From UMGS1696 sp964463375 (GTDB lineage Bacteria; Bacillota; Clostridia; Oscillospirales; CAG-272), in the NCBI GenBank assembly GCA_964463375.1, contig CAYXBQ010000005.1, positions 54,230 to 118,229 on the forward strand: a stretch of 64,000 nt of DNA, read 5' to 3'. Below are positions 1 through 7,116 of the stretch, piece after piece. The notes under the pieces are model-generated. The model was not told the origin of the DNA. It searched no databases and saw only the letters and a program-made list of their open reading frames with translations. The position numbers and the translations under genes are program-made. Positions within the stretch are counted from its first letter, which is position 1. Every line of letters begins with the position of its first letter.

Positions 1-510
1 GATCTACTCCGTGCGGGCAATACAGCGATGGACATCATGGATGGGGATTGTGCGGAGATCTCAGATATTACCTTTGAAAATATCCGTGTGGAATACGAAC
101 GGTTCTATACGGGGTCTCAGTATCAAGGATCGGACGACACGGTGTACACACAGCAAAATACCATCGAGATCGCTGCACTGGTGGGTTTTTCCAATCCGAT
201 ATGGCGCAGTCCGGACACGGTGGCGACCTGGGGGATCCCTGGAACGCTGCTTACGCCACTGGAGCTGTCGGAGATACGCTGTGGTGTGATCCATGATGTG
301 GTGTGTCGAGACATTGCGGTATATTATGATACGGCGATCGGTTTGCGGGAAGATGGGCGGTATCCATTGCCTATTCGCATTTGGTCGTGCCGGGATGGGG
401 TGCGCTTTGCCAATATTCTGGTGGAGAATGTATCGGTCAATGGAGTACGCCTCACAGAGGAGACAGCGGTATTGGAAGTACGGGACACCGATGGATTTGT
501 GTTCCGATAA
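1..510 (+). CDS. C-terminal part of a right-handed beta-helix protein, GH28-like (partial)
   Basis: The reading frame is open from the first base, so only the last 169 residues are present and the start lies left of the window. The phrase ISDITFENIRVE and the later FANILVENVSVNG are the repeating turns (I-x-d-I-x-F-x-N-I-x-V) of right-handed parallel beta-helices, as in GH28 polygalacturonase-like proteins and other pectin-active enzymes. The catalytic aspartates of GH28 would lie upstream and cannot be checked. Neighbouring rhamnosidase and galactanase genes make a pectin or rhamnogalacturonan role plausible, but that is inference. It ends at a clear terminator. Confidence 0.6.
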   Translation, partial: DLLRAGNTAMDIMDGDCAEISDITFENIRVEYERFYTGSQYQGSDDTVYTQQNTIEIAALVGFSNPIWRSPDTVATWGIPGTLLTPLELSEIRCGVIHDVVCRDIAVYYDTAIGLREDGRYPLPIRIWSCRDGVRFANILVENVSVNGVRLTEETAVLEVRDTDGFVFR

Positions 511-524
511 AGAGTAAGCAAAAC

Positions 525-560
525 AAAACCGGGTATGGTTAAGCCATAGCCCGGTTTTCG
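525..560. terminator. Bidirectional rho-independent terminator
   Basis: The arms AAAACCGGG and CCCGGTTTT, extended by TATGG/CCATA with a one-base bulge, enclose a short loop and have T-rich sequence on both sides. It lies between the plus-strand beta-helix gene and the convergent minus-strand gene ending at 572, so it can serve both. Confidence 0.8.
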
Positions 561-571
561 TTATGGGGTCA

Positions 572-853
572 TCACGGCAGCAGTTCTGCTAACACTTCCG
601 TGAGCGTGCAAGGGGTCACTGTGCCTCGGCAAAGCTGCCAAAATAGCTGCAATGCCAGCTGCCGATCGGTGGTCACATTCTGTACGGTACTTTCTTCTTG
701 CTGGTGGTTGATCTTGGTCAGCTTTACGGCTATAGAATAATACCGCAGACCATTGGGCAGGGTGTCTTCCAGCAGGATGTATACGATCGTACCAACACAG
801 GGAATGTTGATCGTTTGGGTACAGACCTTTTGCTGTAGCTGTGTGTAGAGCAT
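572..853 (-). CDS. Small conserved protein resembling DUF6514
   Basis: A 93-residue soluble protein. The start is set by a strong AGGAGGTGA site seven bases or so before ATG at 853; the open frame runs further upstream without a ribosome site. The pattern (RYYSIAVKL, then a run of VQNVTTDRQLALQLFWQL, then TPCTLTEVLAELL) resembles the short Clostridia family DUF6514, in which a Y-G-I-x strand precedes an alpha helix and a conserved h-L-x-D-V-I-E-D-F-L-like tail. No function is known for that family and I assign none here. It is a single-gene unit between two terminators. Confidence 0.6.
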   Translation of the reverse strand: MLYTQLQQKVCTQTINIPCVGTIVYILLEDTLPNGLRYYSIAVKLTKINHQQEESTVQNVTTDRQLALQLFWQLCRGTVTPCTLTEVLAELLP

Positions 854-1194
854 TGTGTTCACCTCCTTCTTATCTGAGTTACTTGGTTTTTGGCCTTGCA
901 AATAACCATGAATAGTATACCATAGAATCTGCATCTGTGCATTAAATCTGGAAAATTTTTCAACTTTTTTGAAAATTTTTTGTACCACAATATATTGCGT
1001 TTCTACAGTTATAAAAATACCATACGTTGTAAAATTTGATTTTGTAGAACAGCATTATTCGCGTTTTGAATTTCATGACATTTTTTTGTGTCAGGAAAAT
1101 GGGCGGATTTTGGGCTTTTTTAGTGGCAAAAACAGCAAAAAAAGAACCACGTTCCCTCCTGTCACAGGGACGTAGTTCTTCCATATTTTTGTGG
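854..1194. other. Intergenic stretch without a gene
   Basis: About 340 bases, AT-rich, between the DUF6514-like gene and the metallo-beta-lactamase gene, both minus strand. It holds a terminator near 1136-1180 and, reading minus, a TATACT box near 912-917 that could be the -10 element of the small gene, though no convincing -35 is visible. No coding potential is seen. Confidence 0.5.
1136..1180 (-). terminator. Rho-independent terminator of the metallo-beta-lactamase gene
   Basis: Read on the minus strand, AAGAACTACGTCCCT pairs with AGGGAACGTGGTTCTT and is followed by a run of seven T. It sits 15 bases after the stop codon. Confidence 0.85.
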
Positions 1195-2391
1195 TTATTT
1201 CGCTTGTTTTGTATCCAATTCGTTGCCGTATCGATCGTATAAAATCGCATTGTCCTTTTTCGATTTATGCCACACGTTGGTCTCTCCCGCCCAGATGAGC
1301 GCTTCGTTGGAGCCGGCACAGCCTATGGTAATACTTTCTCCGGCAGGCAATACGGTACCTTCCGGGAAGACGAACAGTTCACTGCCTCGGTCGGAATAGA
1401 GATAATAGCCGGTCAGGTCGGTGGTATCGCCGGTATTCTCAATGGTGATCGTCTGGTCCTCAATGGATACAGCGGTGATCGTGAGACTGGCCGTGGGAGG
1501 AACTTCGATTTTTGCATTGGTGATATACCGAAAGGTGTCTTGCAGATCGATGCACCAGCCCAGGTCTGCGTCTTCTGTTAGGCGTACTTCCCCAGTCTGG
1601 CGTAGGCGAGCGATGACCTTTTCATTTGCGGTGTCCGGATCGGTCTCGGTGTTACAGCAAATGATGGAAAGGTTTGGTGTACATGCATCTAAGAAAGCTT
1701 GACTGGTGGCACCTTTGCGGCCATGATACGGCACCTTTAGTATGTCGCAGTCCAAACGATAGCCGGTGGAAAGCAGATCTGCTTCTTCGAGCTCCTTCAT
1801 ATCGCCTGTGAATAATACCGTTTCTTCGCCACATTCTAACCGTAGGATCAACGAATTGTTGTTTTCTTCATCCGGATACAACGTGATGGGACATAGTACG
1901 TCCAAATACAGACCTTCGTCTCCAATGGGCACGGACTGACCTGGTGTCAGGGTCTCATAGGGGATCTCGTTCGCCAAAGCGGCATAGGTGTCCGGTGCTT
2001 CGTTCAAGGCGGCGGTGTACAGTTTCCCAATGGAATATCGCTGCCGGATACCGTTCCAGCCACCGATATGATCCTTGTCCGAATGGGTCAGGAACACGGC
2101 TTCGATGGCTTCTGTATCCATATAGGCAAGGGCTGCTAAGATCTGGGGGACGGAGCTGTCCTCGCCGGTATCGATCAGGTAGGTCTTGCCGTCGGCTTCC
2201 AGGATCGTGCAGTCCGCTTTGCCGGCATTCACAAACAACATCCGCACTGTGTGGTCACCGCTGTCCATGGCAAAGGTGTCCTCCGACAAAGTGGCAGGAT
2301 CGATGTTTGCATGGGGCTGCGTATCGGTGGTGGGATCTGCGCTACAGCCGGTCAGAAGCAGCACCAGCAGCAGTGTTACAGCTTTTTTCAT
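1195..2391 (-). CDS. Secreted metallo-beta-lactamase-fold lipoprotein with C-terminal lamin-tail domain
   Basis: 398 residues. The signal peptide ends in the lipobox LLTGC, with Cys16 as lipidation site, so the protein should sit on the outer face of the membrane. Residues about 48-270 form a metallo-beta-lactamase fold of the ComEC-C type, with the metal motif THSDKDH (His103, Asp105, Asp107, His108) and a later FTGD. The last 100 residues (ITIENTGDTTDLTGYYLYSD and onward) look like a lamin tail domain (LTD), a module often found on secreted nucleases and hydrolases. Free-standing ComEC-like hydrolases are thought to act on nucleic acid or phosphodiesters; substrate here is unknown. ATG at 2391 is preferred over the TTG two codons upstream because AAGGAAG lies seven bases before it. 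Confidence 0.8.
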   Translation of the reverse strand: MKKAVTLLLVLLLTGCSADPTTDTQPHANIDPATLSEDTFAMDSGDHTVRMLFVNAGKADCTILEADGKTYLIDTGEDSSVPQILAALAYMDTEAIEAVFLTHSDKDHIGGWNGIRQRYSIGKLYTAALNEAPDTYAALANEIPYETLTPGQSVPIGDEGLYLDVLCPITLYPDEENNNSLILRLECGEETVLFTGDMKELEEADLLSTGYRLDCDILKVPYHGRKGATSQAFLDACTPNLSIICCNTETDPDTANEKVIARLRQTGEVRLTEDADLGWCIDLQDTFRYITNAKIEVPPTASLTITAVSIEDQTITIENTGDTTDLTGYYLYSDRGSELFVFPEGTVLPAGESITIGCAGSNEALIWAGETNVWHKSKKDNAILYDRYGNELDTKQAK

Positions 2392-2406
2392 GGACAAACT
2401 TCCTTT

Positions 2407-4239
2407 TTATGGCGTATCCGCATTGGCCAGCAGACAGAAACGATAGAGCACATCCGCCATTTCTCCACGTTGTACATCGCCCATGGGGATCAGGGTATAT
2501 TGGTACTTCTCCGGCACAAGGCCATTGGTGTAGCAATAGTCTACCCCACTGAGCGCCCAATCCGACACGGTGGTGCGGTCGATGGTCTGCAGCTGCATGG
2601 TCGTTTCGATTCCATATTTCATGCTACGGCAGACCGAAGCCAAGACGGCGTACATTTCTTCTCGGCTGACCGTTCCCTCCGGATCAAACTGACCATTGCC
2701 AATACCCGTCATATAGCCGCAGGCCGTGACCCAATCCACATAGGGGGCATACCAGCTTGTGGGATCCACATCGGTATACAGAATTTTGCCGGTGTAGGTC
2801 GTGGGATCATATCGGTGCAGACGGCTGAGTATGGTGGCAAACTGGGCTCTGGTCATGGGACTGCTGGGATCAAAGGTGGTCTGCGACAGGCCGTTCATGA
2901 TGTTGTTCTCATAGAGATATTCCACCGCACGATAGTACGGGGAAACACGGGACACATCGGAGAACGGCAGGAACACGTTTTCAATGATCGCTTTCTCTTC
3001 GGTATAGCGCATGGGAATGGACTCCATATAGGAGGTAGTATTGCGGTCGGGTGTGTCGCCTACTAAGTAGTCCATTTGGTTTTTCCAATAATTCGCCCAA
3101 ATATCGATGCCATAGATGTTCATCCCGGCATCCTCCAGAGAGAGCAGCTCTGCCCTTTCCCCGCTGGATGGGTTGACGCGCCAGATGGTCGTTGGGGTGT
3201 TCAGGTATATGTACCCATTGTAGATACCCAGACCGGTGTACAGTCCCTTCCAATAGGGATCGTCGCCGCTGCAGGGACCTGCCGGATCCACATACCAATG
3301 CTCGGTGAAGGTAAAGATGGTCCGCCGGTTGAAGCCGGAGAAATATATGCGGTACAGTGTTCGGTCGGCATCGTCCACATAATACCAGGTGTCGTTGAGA
3401 TACAGCATCCGGGTATCGCTTGCCTGCCAGAAGGCGTCGCTGTAGCGGTCGTCTTGACAAACATACATGCTGCTCCAGCCCCAATGGGGACCTTGACCGA
3501 AGTCCTGCTGCATAGCCTCGTCGGACAGCAGAAAATGGTTGTGGAGCACCTGCCCCGGCCTATCCGGCTTGGGATCGTCGTATACCAGATCCACATGGTA
3601 CCATTCCCCATCGATCTGCACCAGATTCCAGGAATGGTTCATTTCCTTGCTGACCACCATGAAGCAGGGGATGTTCAGCTCTCGCATGATGGCGATGTAA
3701 CACAGCGAATAGGCCTGGCACACGCCCTTGCGTTCTTCCAGAAAATGGTATACATCATAAATGGATTCATCTGCGTCGTAGGCATAAGAGGAGATCAGGT
3801 AGTCGTGTACATACAATGCCTTTTCCGCATCAGACAACGCCATGGCTTCCACTTCCTGCACCAGATAGGAGATCTCCTGCTCGTAGAACGCTTCACACTC
3901 TGTTCGGCGGGTGTAGGACATATTGTATGTAAAGGACAGGGAGATCACCAGTCCATCCTGGTTGTACCGGTACACCAGCTTTTGATCGGCATAGAAAAAC
4001 TCCGGGCTATTGTACATGACATCCGTGAAGACGTGCATGATCTCATAGTCCTTGATCCGCCACATGGAAACATCTAAGTAAGACTGCTGTGCATCGATGG
4101 CTTCGTATATGGCGTTATACACTTGTCTATAGTTTCGAATGGTCTCGGAGGCCGGTTCGATCGTATAGACAGCCGCTGTAGACCATGCCATGCCAATGGA
4201 CAGTCCCACAGCCAAAAGAATACCGAACAGTTTTTTCAT
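2407..4239 (-). CDS. Secreted transglutaminase-like protein with three SLH domains
   Basis: 610 residues with an N-terminal signal peptide (about 1-23). A transglutaminase-like (papain-fold) core spans about 135-225: Cys174 in KGVCQAYS, His202 in NHSWN and Asp217 in YHVDLVYDD form the expected catalytic triad. A middle region (about 230-420) rich in YxxDxxxRTLYRI resembles a beta-propeller-type DUF5050 repeat (uncertain). Three SLH modules follow to the C terminus, each recognisable by F/Y-x-D-V and T/S-R-x-x; they would anchor the protein to cell-wall polymer. Such proteins may cross-link or cleave wall or surface peptides. The gene lies 15 bases upstream of the lipoprotein gene, so the two are probably one transcript. 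Confidence 0.85.
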   Translation of the reverse strand: MKKLFGILLAVGLSIGMAWSTAAVYTIEPASETIRNYRQVYNAIYEAIDAQQSYLDVSMWRIKDYEIMHVFTDVMYNSPEFFYADQKLVYRYNQDGLVISLSFTYNMSYTRRTECEAFYEQEISYLVQEVEAMALSDAEKALYVHDYLISSYAYDADESIYDVYHFLEERKGVCQAYSLCYIAIMRELNIPCFMVVSKEMNHSWNLVQIDGEWYHVDLVYDDPKPDRPGQVLHNHFLLSDEAMQQDFGQGPHWGWSSMYVCQDDRYSDAFWQASDTRMLYLNDTWYYVDDADRTLYRIYFSGFNRRTIFTFTEHWYVDPAGPCSGDDPYWKGLYTGLGIYNGYIYLNTPTTIWRVNPSSGERAELLSLEDAGMNIYGIDIWANYWKNQMDYLVGDTPDRNTTSYMESIPMRYTEEKAIIENVFLPFSDVSRVSPYYRAVEYLYENNIMNGLSQTTFDPSSPMTRAQFATILSRLHRYDPTTYTGKILYTDVDPTSWYAPYVDWVTACGYMTGIGNGQFDPEGTVSREEMYAVLASVCRSMKYGIETTMQLQTIDRTTVSDWALSGVDYCYTNGLVPEKYQYTLIPMGDVQRGEMADVLYRFCLLANADTP

Positions 4240-4331
4240 GAATCAGAAAAGGATCCTTCCCATGTGTATAGATCACGCTTGTGCCAATCCATGGGAAGAG
4301 ATTCGTGCAGCACAGGTGGTTTGTGTAACGT

Positions 4332-4850
4332 TTACCGGATGATGCGGATGTAGTCGGGCTTTCTGTCCAGATCCGGGTGCAGGTCACCTTCGATATTGCC
4401 CAGGATCATGCAGCCGATACCGAAGACTTCCTGGGTGATGCCCCACTTTTGCAGCAGTGCCTTCCCTTCTTCGGTCTCAAACATCTGCTTGGCACGGTGG
4501 ATGAAGCAGCAGCCCAGGCCGCAGGCGTATGCAGCGTTCAGCATATTGCCCATGATCAGGCAACCGTCTTCCATAGGTGTGCAGCCGTCTTTGATCCCCA
4601 GCACGATGACCACGGTGGGTGCGCCGTAGAAGGGATCGTTGTCGCCGCCCATGGCGTTCAGGTGAGAAAGGATGTCACGGGTCTCTTTATCCTGTACAGC
4701 TACGATCAGTGCGGATTGGGCATTGCGACCGGTGGGGGCGTGGGTGCCGCATTGCAAGATGATGTCCAGCTTTTCGGGATCGATCTGTTCGCTTGTGAAC
4801 TGGCGGCAGCTCTTGCGGGCTAGCATATTCTGAATGGCTTCGTGATTCAT
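4332..4850 (-). CDS. Nitroreductase family protein (FMN oxidoreductase)
   Basis: 172 residues from the ATG at 4850, which has AGGAGG seven bases before it; the frame is open further upstream but has no ribosome site there. Family marks: the N-terminal RKSCRQFTSEQI, the FMN-contacting APTGRNAQSA, and the C-terminal GIGCMILGNIEG. Nitroreductases are FMN-dependent NAD(P)H oxidoreductases, usually dimeric and cytosolic, acting on quinones, nitro compounds or other small electrophiles; the substrate cannot be told. It stands alone, with about 190 bases to the next gene upstream. Confidence 0.85.
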   Translation of the reverse strand: MNHEAIQNMLARKSCRQFTSEQIDPEKLDIILQCGTHAPTGRNAQSALIVAVQDKETRDILSHLNAMGGDNDPFYGAPTVVIVLGIKDGCTPMEDGCLIMGNMLNAAYACGLGCCFIHRAKQMFETEEGKALLQKWGITQEVFGIGCMILGNIEGDLHPDLDRKPDYIRIIR

Positions 4851-5041
4851 AAGGTACCTCCTGTGTATTTGAACAAATTTGTGTGCTGTATACGGTGTGT
4901 TGTCAACACTGTGGACATGGCTCATTCGCAGTTTTTCCACATTTCTCCATAAAATACCACAAGCCGGTGCCTGCCAAAATACGAGCAGGTCCGGCTGTGT
5001 ATGGATCCAAAGATGCTATAGAATGATTGAAAGTCCTGTGA

Positions 5042-5845
5042 TTACTTTACGTCAAAGGGATCGATCAGGTTATGCATGTTCACCATCAGTTCCGGTACGG
5101 GAACGGTGCGGCCGCACTCGAATGCTAAGTATCTGTCGTAGCCCTTTTCCCGGATGGCCTTGAACACGTTGGTGTAGTTGATCTCACCGGTGCCGGGTTC
5201 GTTTCTGCCGGGGTTGTCACCGATGTGGAAGTGACCGATCAGATCGATGTTGTTCTGGATGTTGCGGATCACGTTGCCTTCGGAGATCTGCTGATGATAG
5301 ATATCGAACAGGATCTTACAGTTGGGGCTATCTACAGCCTTGATCATAGCCACGGCCTGTTCGGTGGTCACCAGGTAATAGCCCATGTGGTTCACCAGGA
5401 TGTTCAGGGGTTCCAGCACGATCATGATGCCTTCGGCTTCTGCGATCTTGGACAGCTCCTTCAGCGTGCCAACGCAGGTGTTGAACTGTTCTTCGCTGGA
5501 AACGTCGCTGCGGAGATTACCAACAGTGGCGCAGATATTGGGTACACCCATGATCTTAGCAGCGGCAACAGATTCCTTGAAGGACTGGATGAAGATCTCC
5601 CGGGTATCTTCCCAAACCATGCCGTGGGACCATGCCATCTGGGTATTGTAATCCGGATTTTCTCTGGACTGGATGATGATACAGGTGGAAGTCACGCCGG
5701 TCTCATCCAGGGTAGCCTTTGCCTTAGCCAGATCCAGATGTGCCCAACCCAGCTGTTCTACTGCCTGAAAACCATACTTTGCGCCGGTGCGAACGTTCTG
5801 ATACCAGTCGCCGCCAAACCAGCCGCCTGCTGCGGAAAATTTCAT
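5042..5845 (-). CDS. Hydroxypyruvate isomerase-like TIM-barrel protein
   Basis: 267 residues of the xylose-isomerase-like TIM barrel (AP endonuclease 2 superfamily). The motifs ILFDIYHQQISEG and IGHFHIGDNPGRNEPGTGEI match the Hyi/hydroxypyruvate-isomerase branch, where acidic and histidine residues bind a divalent metal. Known members interconvert hydroxypyruvate and tartronate semialdehyde, or epimerise related ketoses. The start follows AGAAAGGATAGG. No glyoxylate-pathway gene is nearby, so a role in sugar or sugar-acid catabolism, in keeping with the other isomerases in this window, is as likely as the named reaction. Confidence 0.8.
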   Translation of the reverse strand: MKFSAAGGWFGGDWYQNVRTGAKYGFQAVEQLGWAHLDLAKAKATLDETGVTSTCIIIQSRENPDYNTQMAWSHGMVWEDTREIFIQSFKESVAAAKIMGVPNICATVGNLRSDVSSEEQFNTCVGTLKELSKIAEAEGIMIVLEPLNILVNHMGYYLVTTEQAVAMIKAVDSPNCKILFDIYHQQISEGNVIRNIQNNIDLIGHFHIGDNPGRNEPGTGEINYTNVFKAIREKGYDRYLAFECGRTVPVPELMVNMHNLIDPFDVK

Positions 5846-6119
5846 AATGGACCTATCCTTTCTGCATATCTATTGTATGCACAAGCACACATGCGGTATG
5901 CGCATCGTGTACCTGGAGTGATTGGAAATATTCTGTATTCGGAGATCGGAGCCAAGACCAGCTCCATTCCTACGCACAACCATGTGCGATAGAATCTGGT
6001 ATTATTGTACATGATTGGCGGCCGTTTGTCAACAGGAAATGACAAATTTACCCGGGAGAAAGTGGAAAATTTTTCTTGTGGGGGGTGCTATATGGGAAAA
6101 ACGCACAAAATCCAGCGAT

Positions 6120-7025
6120 TCATCGGGAACTGCCGCTTCTATGGAAATAGTCGGTGAGCCGCATTTGGCAAATCTGTAGGACTGTATCGACATCGTCCAC
6201 GGTCAGGCCATCGTATATTTCTTGCCGCAGCGAAAACATTCGTGTAGTTTGATCATAGGTGAAGAAACCACTTTTGCAAAGTGCGGCTACGGGATTGCGG
6301 ATCAGGTTGCTTTCGATCTCCTTGTCCGTTGCAGCCGGGTCGGCATACACACAGTTCCCTTTTTCGACCGGCAGACCGTTTTGGATCCGTTCTGCATAGT
6401 ATCTTCTGAAAAAGGCAGCCGCCTCTCGGATCGAGAGCTGTCCGCCGCTTTGCAGGGCTGCTATGATCAGGATCGGCTTATAGGAGCGTGCCATCGCCAT
6501 TGTCTGGAAATATCGCAGGAAGGCATCGCTTTCGGCAGTGGCGATGGTGTTGACTGCCTTATGGGAACCTGCACGGATCTGTTGTCCCAGGCTTTCGTAT
6601 AGTTTGCCGATCGACTTTTCTTGAAAATCCAGAGAAAGCATATTGTCATCCAGCCAACAGCTACGCAAATAGTTGTTCACACGGATATTGCTGCCACGCA
6701 TGGTCTTGTCCGCCATAAGGATCTGGTGCTTGTCTTCATAGGTAAGAACGTGCAGGATATAGTAGGGTATGGCACGATCGATCTCTCGCAGCAGACGTTT
6801 GTCCAACGTTTTGTTGCGTAGCTTGGTCTCAAAAACCTCGATCTCTGGAAAAGCACCAATGCGTTCTATACCAAAGGTTTCCCGAGAAAGCTTGTTTCGC
6901 CACCAGAGTTCCTGTATCTGCTCCGTATACAGCGTGCGATAGTTTGGCTTTCGGATGGCCCGTAAAAAGATCATCTTTTGTGGGATCCGGCTATTTACTT
7001 CGGTTTGGGCTGGCAGCATGAGCAT
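6120..7025 (-). CDS. DUF4391 protein with an additional C-terminal helicase-associated-type domain
   Basis: 301 residues. The N-terminal half carries the hallmarks of DUF4391: LPAQTEVNSRIPQKMIF at the start, then IEVFETKLRNKTLD and LLREIDRAIPYYILHVLTYE. DUF4391 genes are usually found beside SNF2-type helicases and DNA methyltransferases in restriction-like islands. The C-terminal half (about 155-290: YKPILIIAALQSGGQLSIR, FFRRYYAERIQNGLPVEK, IRNPVAALCKSGFFTYD) resembles the tail domain of restriction-associated helicases. Here no helicase or methylase is adjacent. The gene has its own strong promoter (7066-7094) and AGAGGA ribosome site. Function unknown; a stand-alone defence component or regulator is a guess. 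Confidence 0.6.
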   Translation of the reverse strand: MLMLPAQTEVNSRIPQKMIFLRAIRKPNYRTLYTEQIQELWWRNKLSRETFGIERIGAFPEIEVFETKLRNKTLDKRLLREIDRAIPYYILHVLTYEDKHQILMADKTMRGSNIRVNNYLRSCWLDDNMLSLDFQEKSIGKLYESLGQQIRAGSHKAVNTIATAESDAFLRYFQTMAMARSYKPILIIAALQSGGQLSIREAAAFFRRYYAERIQNGLPVEKGNCVYADPAATDKEIESNLIRNPVAALCKSGFFTYDQTTRMFSLRQEIYDGLTVDDVDTVLQICQMRLTDYFHRSGSSR

Positions 7026-7065
7026 ATGGTCGTCCTCTTTTACAAAATATAGGATATCTTATATT

Positions 7066-7094
7066 ATTGTAACATAATGGATCGCATTTTGCAA
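7066..7094 (-). promoter_or_regulatory. Sigma-A-type promoter of the DUF4391 gene
   Basis: On the minus strand TTGCAA, a 17-base spacer and TACAAT, 40 bases before the start codon at 7025. It lies just behind the stop of the rhamnosidase gene, so the DUF4391 gene is probably expressed independently. Confidence 0.7.
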
Positions 7095-7116
7095 TAGGAT
7101 GCAAAAAAATGCAACC

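Noticed and set aside
15..289. Overlapping short frames in the first 300 bases
   Set aside because: Only the frame running in from position 1 shows beta-helix repeats and ends at a terminator.
960..1319. Minus-strand open frame of 119 codons over the gap and the lipoprotein end
   Set aside because: It crosses a strong terminator and has no ribosome site or domain.
2251..4077. Two plus-strand open frames of 271 and 333 codons
   Set aside because: Antisense to the transglutaminase-SLH gene, without ribosome sites or recognisable domains.
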